Positions 48,008 through 57,159 of a stretch of 63,559 bases of DNA are shown piece after piece. The notes under the pieces were generated by a model, which had not been told where the DNA came from, did not search any database, and saw only the letters and a program-made list of their open reading frames with translations. Source of the stretch: an uncultured beta proteobacterium (lineage in GTDB: Bacteria > Pseudomonadota > Gammaproteobacteria > Burkholderiales > Burkholderiaceae); NCBI GenBank assembly GCA_903821995.1, contig CAIJNI010000018.1, positions 1-63,559 on the forward strand. Direction: 5' to 3'. Position 1 is the first letter of the stretch. Every line of letters begins with the position of its first letter. The position numbers were made by a program, and so were the translations under genes.

Positions 48008-49687
48008 ATGCCATTGCCACCAGCACCATCGCAATCAGCTGATGAATTAAACCTACGCCGTCAAAAGAAACCGGAGCTAACAAATCCACCCACTCCTCAA
48101 AAAACGGTGATTGTGAATGACTTAGATCTTGAAGAGATCGATGTGGCAACAGAAGTTGAAGAGTCGATTGATCTACCTGATCACCAACCAACTCAGCATA
48201 TAGCCCGAGATACCATCGAGCGAATTAAGCAAATTCCGGTACAGAAAATGTCCCGCAATAACTCTAAATCAAGTCGTGGCACCCACCCACTCAAAGTCAG
48301 ACTATTTGTCCTCGATACTAACGTACTCATGCATGATCCTTCAGCACTATTCCGCTTTGAAGAACATGATGTTTATCTGCCAATGACCACCCTTGAGGAA
48401 TTAGATAACCACAAAAAAGGGATGTCAGAAGTTGCGCGTAATGCGCGCGCAGTGAGTCGCTCACTTGATGGTCTCGTCGATGGAACAAGCGGTTTATTAA
48501 GCGATGGTATCCCATTAAGTAAGTTAGGCAATAAAGATGCCACCGGAAATTTATTTTTCCAAACTGACCTTAAAAAAATCATCCTTCCAGAAGGACTCCC
48601 TGAAGGGAAAGCTGACAATATGATCCTAGGAGTAGTCCGTGATTTACAACAGACCTATCCTGATCGTGAAGTTGTCCTCGTATCTAAAGATATCAATATG
48701 CGAATTAAAGCCAGAGCATTGGGCTTGCCTGCAGAAGATTATTTTAATGACCAAGTTTTAGAAGATCGGGACCTAATGTACGCAGGGGTGCTTTGCCTCC
48801 CCCCTGATTTTTGGCCTAAACATGGTAAAGCCATGGAAAGCTGGAGTGACGGCAAATCAGGAACAATGTTCTACCGTATTACCGGCCCTCTCGTTAGCTC
48901 CATGATGGTTAATCAGTTCGTCTATCAAGAAAATAGTGATGGTACAACTCCGTTTTATGCCCAAGTTAAAGAAATTAATGGCAAAACTGCACTTCTCCAA
49001 ACACTGAAAGATTTTTCTCATCAAAAGAATAATGTATGGAGTATTACTGCCCGGAACAGAGAACAGAATTTTGCACTTAACCTACTCATGAATCCTGAGA
49101 TCGATTTCATCACATTGCTGGGTCAAGCTGGTACTGGGAAAACACTACTCGCCCTTGCTGCAGGACTTGAGCAAGTTTTGGACAGTAAACGTTATAACGA
49201 AATCATCATTACTCGCGCAACCGTTCCAGTTGGAGAAGATATTGGATTTTTACCGGGTACCGAGGAAGAAAAAATGCAACCCTGGATGGGAGCGTTTGAT
49301 GATAATTTAGAAGTCCTTCACCGCAGTGAAGATTCTGCTGGAGAATGGGGAAGAGCAGCAACACAAGAACTGATACGTTCACGAATTAAAATTAAGAGTA
49401 TGAATTTCATGCGAGGTCGAACTTTTGTGAGCAAGTTTGTCATCATCGATGAAGCTCAAAATTTAACCCCAAAACAAATGAAAACTTTAGTGACTCGAGC
49501 TGGTCCAGGAACTAAATTAGTTTGTCTTGGAAATATCGCTCAAATTGATACTCCTTATTTAACAGAAGGCTCTTCTGGTTTAACCTATGTCGTGGACCGA
49601 TTTAAGGGCTGGAGACATGGAGGTCATGTCACCCTAGCACGTGGAGAGCGTTCCCGTTTAGCTGATCATGCGGCTGAAATTTTATAA
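48008..49687 (+). CDS. PhoH-family PIN-domain/ATPase protein (YlaK type)
   Basis: 559 aa from ATG 48008, which has AAGGAG 8 bases upstream; a 29-residue longer frame reads through the terminator region and is rejected. After a polar N-terminal tail comes a PIN domain (about 95-230) with LFVLDTNVLMHDPSAL and other acidic residues for RNase activity. A PhoH ATPase follows, with GQAGTGKTLLALAAG near residue 376 and FVIIDEAQNLTPKQMKTL. Such fused proteins (PhoH2-like) are RNA helicase/nucleases. The cellular role is not settled. Confidence 0.9.
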   Translation: MPLPPAPSQSADELNLRRQKKPELTNPPTPQKTVIVNDLDLEEIDVATEVEESIDLPDHQPTQHIARDTIERIKQIPVQKMSRNNSKSSRGTHPLKVRLFVLDTNVLMHDPSALFRFEEHDVYLPMTTLEELDNHKKGMSEVARNARAVSRSLDGLVDGTSGLLSDGIPLSKLGNKDATGNLFFQTDLKKIILPEGLPEGKADNMILGVVRDLQQTYPDREVVLVSKDINMRIKARALGLPAEDYFNDQVLEDRDLMYAGVLCLPPDFWPKHGKAMESWSDGKSGTMFYRITGPLVSSMMVNQFVYQENSDGTTPFYAQVKEINGKTALLQTLKDFSHQKNNVWSITARNREQNFALNLLMNPEIDFITLLGQAGTGKTLLALAAGLEQVLDSKRYNEIIITRATVPVGEDIGFLPGTEEEKMQPWMGAFDDNLEVLHRSEDSAGEWGRAATQELIRSRIKIKSMNFMRGRTFVSKFVIIDEAQNLTPKQMKTLVTRAGPGTKLVCLGNIAQIDTPYLTEGSSGLTYVVDRFKGWRHGGHVTLARGERSRLADHAAEIL

Positions 49688-50180
49688 GCGTATTGTAGTT
49701 GTAGTTGCAATCACCTTTTTATCAGCTTGCGGCTCAATCTTTCAATCATCAGGTCCTGGAGATACTAATTATTCCAGGCTCCCTGATTTTTCAACTGAAG
49801 TTAGTGTTGGTACGGAAGATGTTGTTGAGTTTGCAAAAAAATACATTGGTGTGCCCTACCTCTGGGGAGGTAACTCGCCTTCTAAAGGTTTTGATTGCAG
49901 TGGACTAGTCGTCTATGTATTTCATCAAGCCCGTCATAAAAAATTACCTCGTACCTCAACAGAAATGGCGCGCTTAGGAAAGTCATTAGGAAGTAAAACC
50001 CCATCTCCAGGAGATTTAGTTTTCTTTAATACCTTAGGTGATGATTATTCTCACGTTGGTATTTATGTCGGTTCTGGTAAATTTATTAGCGCCCCTTCGA
50101 CAGGTGGCAAAGTCAGAATAGATGATATGCGGAGTCACTACTGGGCAAGTCGTTATACCGAAGCCCGACGTGTACTTTAA
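49668..50180 (+). CDS. NlpC/P60 family lipoprotein, probable murein endopeptidase
   Basis: 170 aa. A lipoprotein signal ends in the lipobox FLSAC with C21 as the lipidated residue, so it is anchored in the outer membrane. The NlpC/P60 domain (about 50-170) has the catalytic cysteine C77 in GFDCSGLVVYVF and His129 in YSHVGIYVG. At the third catalytic position, where Spr-type enzymes have His (FVHA-like), this one reads KFISAPSTGG with Ser141. It would cut cross-links in peptidoglycan if active. It starts 20 bases inside phoH, so the two are coupled. Confidence 0.88.
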   Translation: MRLKFYKRIVVVVAITFLSACGSIFQSSGPGDTNYSRLPDFSTEVSVGTEDVVEFAKKYIGVPYLWGGNSPSKGFDCSGLVVYVFHQARHKKLPRTSTEMARLGKSLGSKTPSPGDLVFFNTLGDDYSHVGIYVGSGKFISAPSTGGKVRIDDMRSHYWASRYTEARRVL

Positions 50181-50186
50181 AACAGT

Positions 50187-51647
50187 TTAAAAGGGCACAA
50201 AACTTCCAGAATTTGAATGACCACTCGGACCACCAAATGCAGGTGGCGGTGAAAAAGCTAAATTATCAAATTTGGTAAATTCCCCCTGCCAAGATAGCTT
50301 GATATTGCCTAAAGGGCCATTACGCTGTTTCCCGATAATCACCTCTGCAATACCCTTTGACGGAGATTCTTGGTTATACACCTCGTCACGATAGATGAAT
50401 AAAATGACATCAGCGTCTTGCTCAATCGCACCTGACTCTCTAATATCCGACATGATGGGACGTTTATCAGGACGTGACTCTAATGTTCTATTCAACTGAG
50501 ACAATGCAATCACAGGACACTGCATCTCTTTGGCTAAAGATTTTAATGATCTAGAAATTTCAGATATTTCAGTCGCACGATTCTCATTAGTAGAATTACC
50601 ACTTCCAGTCATTAATTGTAAATAGTCAATCACAATCAATCCTACCTGTTTATATTTTCTCGCCATACGTCTAGCGCGAGCCCGAAGTTCGAGAGAATTC
50701 AAAGACCCAGTTTCATCAATCATAATGGGTGCTTTTTCCAGTTTTTCAATGGCATGAGTAAGCCTTGGCCACTCTTCTTCATTCAGATTTCCAGTTCGCA
50801 ATCTACCCTGATGGATTCGACCAACAGACCCAACCATTCTGGTGGCTAATTGTGATCCAGACATTTCCATCGAAAAAACTAAAACAGGTAAACCTTCTTG
50901 CAATGCGACATTTTCCGCAATATTCATCGCAAATGATGTTTTACCCATACTAGGGCGTCCAGCAACAATCACAAGATCACCCTTTTGCAAACCACTCGTC
51001 TCTTTATCTAAATCTTTAAATCCAGTAGCAACGCCAGTAATATCATTCAACCCGCCACGCGCAGCAAGCTCCTGAATACGACTAACCGTTTCAGTCATAA
51101 GATTACTAATCTCTAAATAGTCAGGCTTACGACTACCATCTTTACCAATGGCCATAATCCTTGATTCTGCTTCATCAAGTAAAGTCTGAACAGATTTTCC
51201 ATCAGCATTAAAAGCTGAGTTGGCAACACCATCAGCTACTTCAATGAGTTTTCTTAAAATACTCCTATCTCGAATAATCGTAGAGTACCCAGAAATATTT
51301 GCTGAACTTGGCGTATTTGAAGCAATTTGATTGAGATAGGTAATACCATAATTTTCGGCCAAACCAGAAGACTTGAGCTCTTCATGAACTGTAATCACAT
51401 CAGCAGGTTGACTATTATTTATCAGTCGACCAATGGCCTGAAAAATAATTGCATGCTCAGGGCGATAAAAATCATGCTCAGCAAGATTAGGCGCAATAGT
51501 ATCCCAAGATGCGTTATCCAAAAGCAAACCGCCGAGCACTGATTGTTCAGCCTCGACGGAGTGAGGGGGCACCTTTAAAGCTTGCACTTCCCGATCCACT
51601 CCATTAGAGAAGTGATTTGATCGGGGGAGTTCTGCCTCAGACATCAT
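50187..51647 (-). CDS. dnaB: Replicative DNA helicase DnaB
   Basis: 486 aa hexameric helicase of the replication fork. The N-terminal collar starts with PPHSVEAEQSVLGGLLLDN, the RecA-like core has Walker A AGRPSMGKTSF near residue 233, LVFSMEMSG and LIVIDYLQLM, and the C-terminus has QDADVILFIYRDEVYN. No intein is present. It is downstream of rplI by 40 bases; convergent with the NlpC/P60 gene, 6 bases apart. Confidence 0.97.
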   Translation of the reverse strand: MMSEAELPRSNHFSNGVDREVQALKVPPHSVEAEQSVLGGLLLDNASWDTIAPNLAEHDFYRPEHAIIFQAIGRLINNSQPADVITVHEELKSSGLAENYGITYLNQIASNTPSSANISGYSTIIRDRSILRKLIEVADGVANSAFNADGKSVQTLLDEAESRIMAIGKDGSRKPDYLEISNLMTETVSRIQELAARGGLNDITGVATGFKDLDKETSGLQKGDLVIVAGRPSMGKTSFAMNIAENVALQEGLPVLVFSMEMSGSQLATRMVGSVGRIHQGRLRTGNLNEEEWPRLTHAIEKLEKAPIMIDETGSLNSLELRARARRMARKYKQVGLIVIDYLQLMTGSGNSTNENRATEISEISRSLKSLAKEMQCPVIALSQLNRTLESRPDKRPIMSDIRESGAIEQDADVILFIYRDEVYNQESPSKGIAEVIIGKQRNGPLGNIKLSWQGEFTKFDNLAFSPPPAFGGPSGHSNSGSFVPF

Positions 51648-51687
51648 AGGCGCCTTTTTAAAGTATGAATGAACAACTAATACTTAA

Positions 51688-52140
51688 TTATGCCTGTTCA
51701 CCAATAACCTGAATACTAACTTCAGCTACAACATCCGTATGGATTGCAATTGAAATAGGATATTCACCAACAACTTTTAAAGGACCATTGGGTAGACGTA
51801 CAGCAGACTTTTCAATGTTAAACCCTTTGAGGTTTACTACTGCAGCAATATCAAAGTTAGTTACAGATCCAAATAAGCGACCATCAACACCCGCTTTTTG
51901 AGAAATCTGAAATACTTGACCAGCCAATTTTTGAGCTTCAGCCTGCGCAGCAACTAATTTGTCAGATGCAATTTTTTCTAACTCTGCACGCTTGACTTCA
52001 AACTCAGCAATCGCTGTATCTGTAGCACGACGAGCTTTACGTTGAGGAATCAGAAAGTTACGAGCAAAACCATCTTTAACACGAACCACATCACCTAAAT
52101 TGCCTAAATTGGCTACTTTTTCAAGAAGAATGACTTGCAT
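51688..52140 (-). CDS. rplI: 50S ribosomal protein L9
   Basis: 150 aa. The start [20 protein letters not shown] and [16 protein letters not shown] are the L9 N-domain; the long central helix and C-terminal domain ([15 protein letters not shown]) follow. It sits in the conserved rpsF-priB-rpsR-rplI-dnaB order, 14 bases after rpsR. Confidence 0.98.
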   Translation of the reverse strand: MQVILLEKVANLGNLGDVVRVKDGFARNFLIPQRKARRATDTAIAEFEVKRAELEKIASDKLVAAQAEAQKLAGQVFQISQKAGVDGRLFGSVTNFDIAAVVNLKGFNIEKSAVRLPNGPLKVVGEYPISIAIHTDVVAEVSIQVIGEQA

Positions 52141-52154
52141 GAATATTTCTCCAA

Positions 52155-52427
52155 TTAGTTTTTATGTTGATCAGTGAACGGCAAGAATGCAAGAAAACGC
52201 GCGCGCTTAATTGCTGTATCTAATTGACGCTGATACTTTGCTTTTGTTCCTGTTAAACGAGCTGGCGTAATTTTGCCATTCTCACCAATAAAATCTTTTA
52301 AAGTATCAATGTCTTTGTAATCGATTTCAGCAACATTGCCTACAGTAAAACGACAAAAACGCTTACGTTTAAAGAGGGGATTTTGGGCAGGCTTTTTTTT
52401 GAAGTCTGGTTTTTTTCCGAAGGCCAT
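52155..52427 (-). CDS. rpsR: 30S ribosomal protein S18
   Basis: 90 aa, basic. The signature [20 protein letters not shown] and [20 protein letters not shown] identify S18, which pairs with S6 on the platform of the 30S subunit. The N-terminal extension [20 protein letters not shown] is Lys-rich. It lies 10 bases after priB. Confidence 0.98.
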   Translation of the reverse strand: MAFGKKPDFKKKPAQNPLFKRKRFCRFTVGNVAEIDYKDIDTLKDFIGENGKITPARLTGTKAKYQRQLDTAIKRARFLAFLPFTDQHKN

Positions 52428-52437
52428 AGAGTTTCCT

Positions 52438-52749
52438 TTATGAGTAATTAATTTGTGTAATGTGAAAGACTAGCGATAAACGACGCAAACTTTGATGAGT
52501 TAAAAATCCTTCCAACGACACCAACTGGCCTAATTCTATCTTTTGTAATTCCGTTGCAATCGCACCTATAGCAATTGCAGGGATTTGCATTTCAACTTTT
52601 CGAAAACTTCCTGCTTCTGAGAGTTCACCCAAATAATGTAATTGACATTCAGTGACACTTTGACCCGCAGGAGTAAATCGTAAAATTTCTTTAGAAATTA
52701 GGTTGGCAGTTAGTTTGAAATGATTCAAACTCATTTGCGAAACCGTCAT
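52438..52749 (-). CDS. priB: Primosomal replication protein N (PriB)
   Basis: 103 aa single OB-fold ssDNA-binding protein of the replication restart primosome. Seen: [36 protein letters not shown] and [15 protein letters not shown]. The first ATG overlaps the rpsF stop as TAATG; an internal ATG at 52734 is possible. Placed between rpsF and rpsR as in E. coli. Confidence 0.93.
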   Translation of the reverse strand: MTVSQMSLNHFKLTANLISKEILRFTPAGQSVTECQLHYLGELSEAGSFRKVEMQIPAIAIGAIATELQKIELGQLVSLEGFLTHQSLRRLSLVFHITQINYS

Positions 52750-53120
52750 TAATACGCTGGCGCCTCCGATGTAGTTTGATTCTTACGAGCTTCTTCACGA
52801 GCAACTTCTTTCATCATGATTGAAGGCTCAGTTTCAGCTTTTTTCACTAATGTAATGAGGTGACGAAGCACTGCATCATTAAATTTAAAAGCGTGCTCTA
52901 ACTCAGTTAATGTCGCTTGGGCGCATTCAATATTAATGCAAACATAGTGCGCTTTAGCCAATTTATTGATCATGTAAGCCATCTGGCGACGACCCCAATC
53001 TTCAATACGGTGGACTTTACCGCCAGCAGCTTCTAGAACAGCTTTATAACGGTCGATCATGGCGGGAACTTGCTCGCTTTGATCAGGATGAACAATAAAT
53101 ACGATTTCGTAATGACGCAT
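52749..53120 (-). CDS. rpsF: 30S ribosomal protein S6
   Basis: 123 aa from ATG 53120, with AAGGAG 7 bases upstream; the frame extends one codon to a [23 protein letters not shown] and [20 protein letters not shown] are typical of S6. The tail after about residue 95 is charged and variable. In many bacteria the S6-S18 dimer binds its own leader; the leader here (53121-53212) has a CTATC/GATAG hairpin but no clear match to the known motif. Confidence 0.97.
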   Translation of the reverse strand: MRHYEIVFIVHPDQSEQVPAMIDRYKAVLEAAGGKVHRIEDWGRRQMAYMINKLAKAHYVCINIECAQATLTELEHAFKFNDAVLRHLITLVKKAETEPSIMMKEVAREEARKNQTTSEAPAY

Positions 53121-53212
53121 CAAACACTCCTTATGGTTAATAGCTACCTGGGCGTCCTATCCTCTGTTTAAAGATAGTCAGTGTAGCAAGGGTGAAAAAA
53201 GAACAATTTAAA

Positions 53213-53230
53213 GCGTAATAAATTTTACGC
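53213..53230 (-). terminator. Hairpin after the asparaginase gene
   Basis: GCGTAA and TTACGC pair around a 6-base loop directly downstream of the asparaginase stop. A T-rich stretch (TTTAAATTGTTCTTTTTTC) follows on the minus strand. It probably separates this gene from the rpsF operon promoter. Confidence 0.6.
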
Positions 53231-53234
53231 AGTC

Positions 53235-54251
53235 CTACATTGTAGCAAGTTTTTTCTTAAAGTCCAATGACTTACCTATTAATCGATTGTAAATCAGTAG
53301 CTCTAAAGCAATGCGCGCTTTGGCTGATGTCAAGGATCCTGCAGCTAAAGTGCCTAATTCATCGTCATTGAAAGAGACATTGTGCCGTATTACCCCCAAT
53401 CCCGTCCGACTGCATCTGAGGACAGGAATACCTCTTTGGCTGAATTCTTTAATTACCGGCAATAGGTTCTGATGAATATTTCCCTGTCCCGTGCCAGCAA
53501 GGATAACCCCGCTCACACCCTGATTTTTTAAGAACTCCAAGACATCCGGCTTTGGATCCACATGATTAGTCACAATTTCTACCCAAGGCCAGGATTGCCC
53601 AAGCTCTGGGTATGACAAATCCTCCTCACTCAACAAGCGACTCATAATGCTATTTGTCAATTCAGGTGAATCCTTAACTGGGGCATCTATTTGGTCAGAG
53701 CTACGTTTAGCAAAGTCTTTTGCCGCAATGATCCTACCTGCAAAAACACCAATAACTCCCGATTGCATCAAAATCCCATTGCTTTGCGTCGACATTTTGG
53801 ATGCCACTTGAATGGATAAAGCAAGATTGCTCGGGCCGTCAGCCCCCGGGGCATTGGAAGGTAGCATTGCACCGGTCAAGACAATAATTTTTTGGGATCC
53901 CCGACAAAGCGCAGCACATGTAAGATGCAAAAAAATCCCTGTTTCTTCCATCGTGTCCGTACCGTGTGTAATCACAATTCCGTCCACATCTTCGTCCACT
54001 AGAGCCTCCCTGACACGGTTTACTAATCGGGTCAGTAACTCATGCGTCAAGTCACAACTATTAATATTCGCAATCTGTTCTGTCTTTAAGTGATATGCGT
54101 CTTTTTGGACAATTCCACCTAACAACTGCTGAATCGAAATGCGGCCCGCTTCATAATTTAAAGGGTCAAGCTCAGGATGACTAGCAATACCAGCAATAGT
54201 GCCGCCCATACCAAGAATAAGAATTTTAGGAATACGCATCGATTTTGTCAT
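53235..54251 (-). CDS. L-asparaginase
   Basis: 338 aa amidohydrolase turning asparagine into aspartate and ammonia. The first catalytic Thr is in ILGMGGTIAGIASHP and the second in VITHGTDTMEETGIFLHLT; GAMLPSNAPGADGPSNL is also typical. No signal peptide is visible, which suggests a cytosolic enzyme, though type I and II cannot be separated by eye. ATG 54239 is an alternative start. It diverges from lexA. Confidence 0.93.
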   Translation of the reverse strand: MTKSMRIPKILILGMGGTIAGIASHPELDPLNYEAGRISIQQLLGGIVQKDAYHLKTEQIANINSCDLTHELLTRLVNRVREALVDEDVDGIVITHGTDTMEETGIFLHLTCAALCRGSQKIIVLTGAMLPSNAPGADGPSNLALSIQVASKMSTQSNGILMQSGVIGVFAGRIIAAKDFAKRSSDQIDAPVKDSPELTNSIMSRLLSEEDLSYPELGQSWPWVEIVTNHVDPKPDVLEFLKNQGVSGVILAGTGQGNIHQNLLPVIKEFSQRGIPVLRCSRTGLGVIRHNVSFNDDELGTLAAGSLTSAKARIALELLIYNRLIGKSLDFKKKLATM

Positions 54252-54335
54252 TCTTACCTATCAGGATTGAAGCCGTTGCCATTAATTTAATACAAAAAGC
54301 ATATTTACCACAAAATATTGCTTAAATTCAATTTA

Positions 54336-54351
54336 CTGTATATTATTACAG
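54336..54351 (+). promoter_or_regulatory. LexA operator (SOS box) over the lexA promoter
   Basis: CTGTATATTATTACAG is a perfect CTGT-N8-ACAG site. It covers the -10 element (TATTAT, 54341-54346), which has TTGCTT as -35 with a 17-base spacing (54318-54323). LexA bound here would block its own transcription. Confidence 0.9.
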
Positions 54352-54379
54352 TATGTATAAATCATCAGGGAGCACTCTT

Positions 54380-55054
54380 ATGTATGACTTACCAAAATTA
54401 ACTGCACGTCAAGAAGAAATCCTTAATTTAGTTCAAGCGAGCATTGAAGAGTCTGGCGCCCCGCCTACCCGCGCTGAGATCGCCCAAAAATTAGGGTTTG
54501 CTTCTGCTAATGCAGCAGAGGAGCATCTAAAAGCTTTGGCAAAAAAAGGTTATCTCGCATTAAGCCCTGGAACTTCACGAGGAATTCGCGTTGTAGAGAC
54601 ACTTCGCAAAGCCGTAAAACAGTTGGATCTGCCCTCATCTGCCTTCGCACAACTGACCCTACCTTTAATTGGCCGAGTAGCTGCTGGCTCACCAATCACT
54701 GCAATAGAACATATTGAGAAACAAGTACCAGTCGATCCATCACTCTTTTCTAAAGGTGCTAACTATCTCTTAAGAGTCAGTGGAATGAGCATGCGTGACA
54801 TTGGTATCTTAGATGGTGATTATTTGGCGGTTAAAAAAACTTCCGAGGTCCACCACGGAGATATTGTTATCGCTCGGTTAGACGATGAGGTCACAGTAAA
54901 GCGTTGGTCTAAGGTTAAAAGTAAAGATGGATTAAAGATTCAGTTACTTCCAGAGAATGCTGACTTCAAGCCAATCACAGTTGACGAATCTATTCATGAA
55001 TTTTCGATTGAAGGCCTAGCTGTTGGCTTAATTCGCGCTCACGGAATTAATTAA
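54380..55054 (+). CDS. lexA: SOS repressor LexA
   Basis: 224 aa from ATG 54380, which has AGGGAG about 8 bases upstream. The earlier ATG at 54353 abuts the operator and would leave no leader. The N-terminal winged helix is [20 protein letters not shown], with RGIRVVE closing it. The self-cleavage site is Ala102-Gly103 in VAAGSPITA, and the Ser137 ([14 protein letters not shown]) and Lys174 (EVTVKRW) dyad is present. RecA filaments trigger cleavage and derepress DNA repair genes. Confidence 0.97.
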   Translation: MYDLPKLTARQEEILNLVQASIEESGAPPTRAEIAQKLGFASANAAEEHLKALAKKGYLALSPGTSRGIRVVETLRKAVKQLDLPSSAFAQLTLPLIGRVAAGSPITAIEHIEKQVPVDPSLFSKGANYLLRVSGMSMRDIGILDGDYLAVKKTSEVHHGDIVIARLDDEVTVKRWSKVKSKDGLKIQLLPENADFKPITVDESIHEFSIEGLAVGLIRAHGIN

Positions 55055-55093
55055 GCTTTGTTTGAGTTGTACTCTTGAGTTGTTCTTAATTAA

Positions 55094-55987
55094 TTACTTA
55101 TATCTCTTCACATTAGTATCTGTGTAAGGAAGCATCTTTGGATTTCCTAAAACCGCAGGACTCTCATTATTGGCAACAATCGCAAGGTTACTGAGATTTT
55201 TTAAGACATCACTCGCTAATGCATCACCTAAGTCCTTAGTAATCTTTGCGCGATTAGTTAAGTAAGTTGAATAAGTCAATTTAGTATTCAATTGAGACTC
55301 AACTGAAGTTGCATAGGAAGTAAAAGCCGCCCGCAACTCTTTCGTATCCGTATCTATCAACTTAAAGTCAGCGGTTAAAGCTATACCGCGTTTATATAAC
55401 TTGGCATCGCCATTTAGATTACTCTCAGTTGAGATTGGAGAGACTTCTGTAATCTGACCCACAAGCAAAAATGCTGGCATGCCATACGATCCCGTATCAA
55501 TCTTTTCCAGAGCCTCAGCCAAATTGTTATATGAACCTGCTGACGCATTTGTTTCTAATACGGTATATCCTGAAGAAATTAAATCTCGACGAATACTATT
55601 AGCTAAACCTTTAAAGTCAGTAATCTTTGTCACTGTCTCTATAGTTGAATTTATTGAATTAGCCTGATTACCCGCATCATCAGGGGATGTGTTTGTGTTA
55701 AAAATTCGACTCACACTTGTTTCATCATAGCCAATCTCAGTAACAGCAAAACTATTAACAAAACGAGGCGTCTTTTTAGAAAGCTCTTGATTGGGTAAAG
55801 TCGCAACATCTACTGGAGCTACTGATACTGCACTTGTTACCGACTTTGTAGAAGTTACAGAAGAACTACCTTGATTGGATACAGGAAAAACTTGGGTTTG
55901 ACCAAATGAAAGATTTGCAATGAGTCCAAAAGTAAAAGCTACGACTAATAGTGAAGCATTTTTAATTTTCATAGGAGCTTTCATCAT
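55094..55987 (-). CDS. Exported protein of unknown family, last gene of LpoB-like cluster
   Basis: 297 aa. A signal peptide (LLVVAFTFGLIANLSFG) is cleaved near residue 29; no lipobox cysteine, so it should be a soluble periplasmic protein. A Ser/Val/Thr-rich linker (about 30-65) precedes a single domain with VNSFAVTEIGYDE, FKGLANSIRRDLISSGYTV, GMPAFLLVGQITEV and FKLIDTDTKELRAAFTSYAT. The alternation of hydrophobic strands and the pattern resembles the CsgG/LpoB fold, but this is a guess from pattern alone. Located 53 bases downstream of lpoB on the same strand. I do not recognise a named family. Confidence 0.75.
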   Translation of the reverse strand: MMKAPMKIKNASLLVVAFTFGLIANLSFGQTQVFPVSNQGSSSVTSTKSVTSAVSVAPVDVATLPNQELSKKTPRFVNSFAVTEIGYDETSVSRIFNTNTSPDDAGNQANSINSTIETVTKITDFKGLANSIRRDLISSGYTVLETNASAGSYNNLAEALEKIDTGSYGMPAFLLVGQITEVSPISTESNLNGDAKLYKRGIALTADFKLIDTDTKELRAAFTSYATSVESQLNTKLTYSTYLTNRAKITKDLGDALASDVLKNLSNLAIVANNESPAVLGNPKMLPYTDTNVKRYK

Positions 55988-56040
55988 TGTTAAGCTATTG
56001 TAAAGATGTCTAAAATAACTACTGATTCATCTACAAAAAA

Positions 56041-56637
56041 TTATCTCTTTTCTTGCTTGCGAATTTCTGTTTCATCGGCCCATTCGTAAACGCCAGATTC
56101 ATTATTAATTAGACGTAATGAAAAGTTATAAAACACATCCTTTGTTTTTTTATCATTCTTTACAATCGAACCAATCTCACCTTCAATACGGTATTTAGCA
56201 CCCTGCATATTGCCAATCTTCGTAGCTGTATTAGCTGAATACAATCCGGAATTTTGACGATTTAATTCGGATTTCTGATTGCCCATATCAGTTTCTCTCA
56301 CAGCAAATCGTACCTGCCCACTTTTGAGTAACTGCGTCTCAATTTTGGTCGTAATCATTCTTGTATCAATATATTCAGAAGTCTTATTTTTAACTGGCGC
56401 CACAGTGACCAATGGCGATTCTTTTGCCCCAGAAATAGCTCTAGACTGAAGCAAGGAGCGTGTCATCGATTCAGCAATGCCCTGCAAATCAGTTGACCCA
56501 AAGTCAGCAGTGATGGTTTCAACTGCCTTTGAATCACCATAAGAGACTTTAGGATCAGTAGAGCAAGCACAAAGAATGGAAAGTAAGCAGACGATGCCTG
56601 CTAACCGAATCAATGAAGTTGTATTTGTAGTTTTCAT
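56041..56637 (-). CDS. lpoB: LpoB-like lipoprotein, possible activator of a penicillin-binding protein
   Basis: 198 aa. The lipobox ILCAC puts the lipid on C25. The domain shows DLQGIAESMTRSLLQSRAI, PLVTVAPVKNKTSEYIDTRM and KYRIEGEIGSIVKNDKKTKD, then YNFSLRLINNESGVYEWADE, the features of LpoB (YcfM). In E. coli LpoB spans the periplasm to stimulate PBP1b. A short Ser/Asp linker here would give less reach. It lies 23 bases after the ycfL-like gene, the same ycfL-lpoB order as in E. coli. Whether a PBP1b with the matching UB2H domain exists in this organism cannot be seen from the window. Confidence 0.82.
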   Translation of the reverse strand: MKTTNTTSLIRLAGIVCLLSILCACSTDPKVSYGDSKAVETITADFGSTDLQGIAESMTRSLLQSRAISGAKESPLVTVAPVKNKTSEYIDTRMITTKIETQLLKSGQVRFAVRETDMGNQKSELNRQNSGLYSANTATKIGNMQGAKYRIEGEIGSIVKNDKKTKDVFYNFSLRLINNESGVYEWADETEIRKQEKR

Positions 56638-56660
56638 AATAGGCTTAAGTTTGTTAGATA

Positions 56661-57026
56661 TTAATAAGAATTGAATTCGATTTTAAAATCTTTGACTACC
56701 TGAGATGGCGCAATTCCCTCTATAACTGCTTGCCTCCCCTTACCGATTGTAATAGGCTTCCAAGCTTCATCATCTGCGATTTTTAGACCATCTTTAGATA
56801 ACCAACGAAACCGATAAGCAACTGGCTTTGAATTACCACGATTTTCAATCGTAGCCTGGGCTGTCAGTAGGCCATTACGTTCAACAGAATTTAACTCAAT
56901 CACCTTAATATCATCGGTTGAACCCATTCGAATAGAGTGTTTATCAATCTGAGAAGCACACCCCACCAACAAAACCAAAACAGAAACTAAAGAATATATA
57001 TAGCGCATGTTTGTGAAGTATTTCAT
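56661..57026 (-). CDS. ycfL: YcfL-like lipoprotein (DUF1425)
   Basis: 121 aa from ATG 57026 (MKYFTNMRYIYSLVSVLVLL); the frame extends one codon to TTG, and ATG 57008 is an alternative. The lipobox LLVGC is near residue 23. The family pattern is IKVIELNSVERNGLLTAQAT, then NRGNSKPVAYRFRWLSKDGL and SQVVKDFKIEFNSY. The function is unknown in all species. It lies between the COG3014-like gene (130-base AT-rich gap) and lpoB. Confidence 0.82.
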   Translation of the reverse strand: MKYFTNMRYIYSLVSVLVLLVGCASQIDKHSIRMGSTDDIKVIELNSVERNGLLTAQATIENRGNSKPVAYRFRWLSKDGLKIADDEAWKPITIGKGRQAVIEGIAPSQVVKDFKIEFNSY

Positions 57027-57159
57027 CAATTGACCCGTATTTTAGATTAACTAAAAAAACAAAAAAATCTTAACTCAAAAAGTTCCTTAACTATAAATGG
57101 TACTTTTGTTATATTTTAACGTTTAAATATCAATAAAGTTGACATCTTCTACCGCTTGA

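Noticed and set aside
47809..48042. 77-codon open frame upstream of phoH
   Set aside because: It reads straight through the strong terminator at 47926-47957 and overlaps the phoH start; no family resemblance.
53121..53212. S6:S18-binding leader riboregulator before rpsF
   Set aside because: A small hairpin is present but the loop sequence expected for the known motif is not seen.
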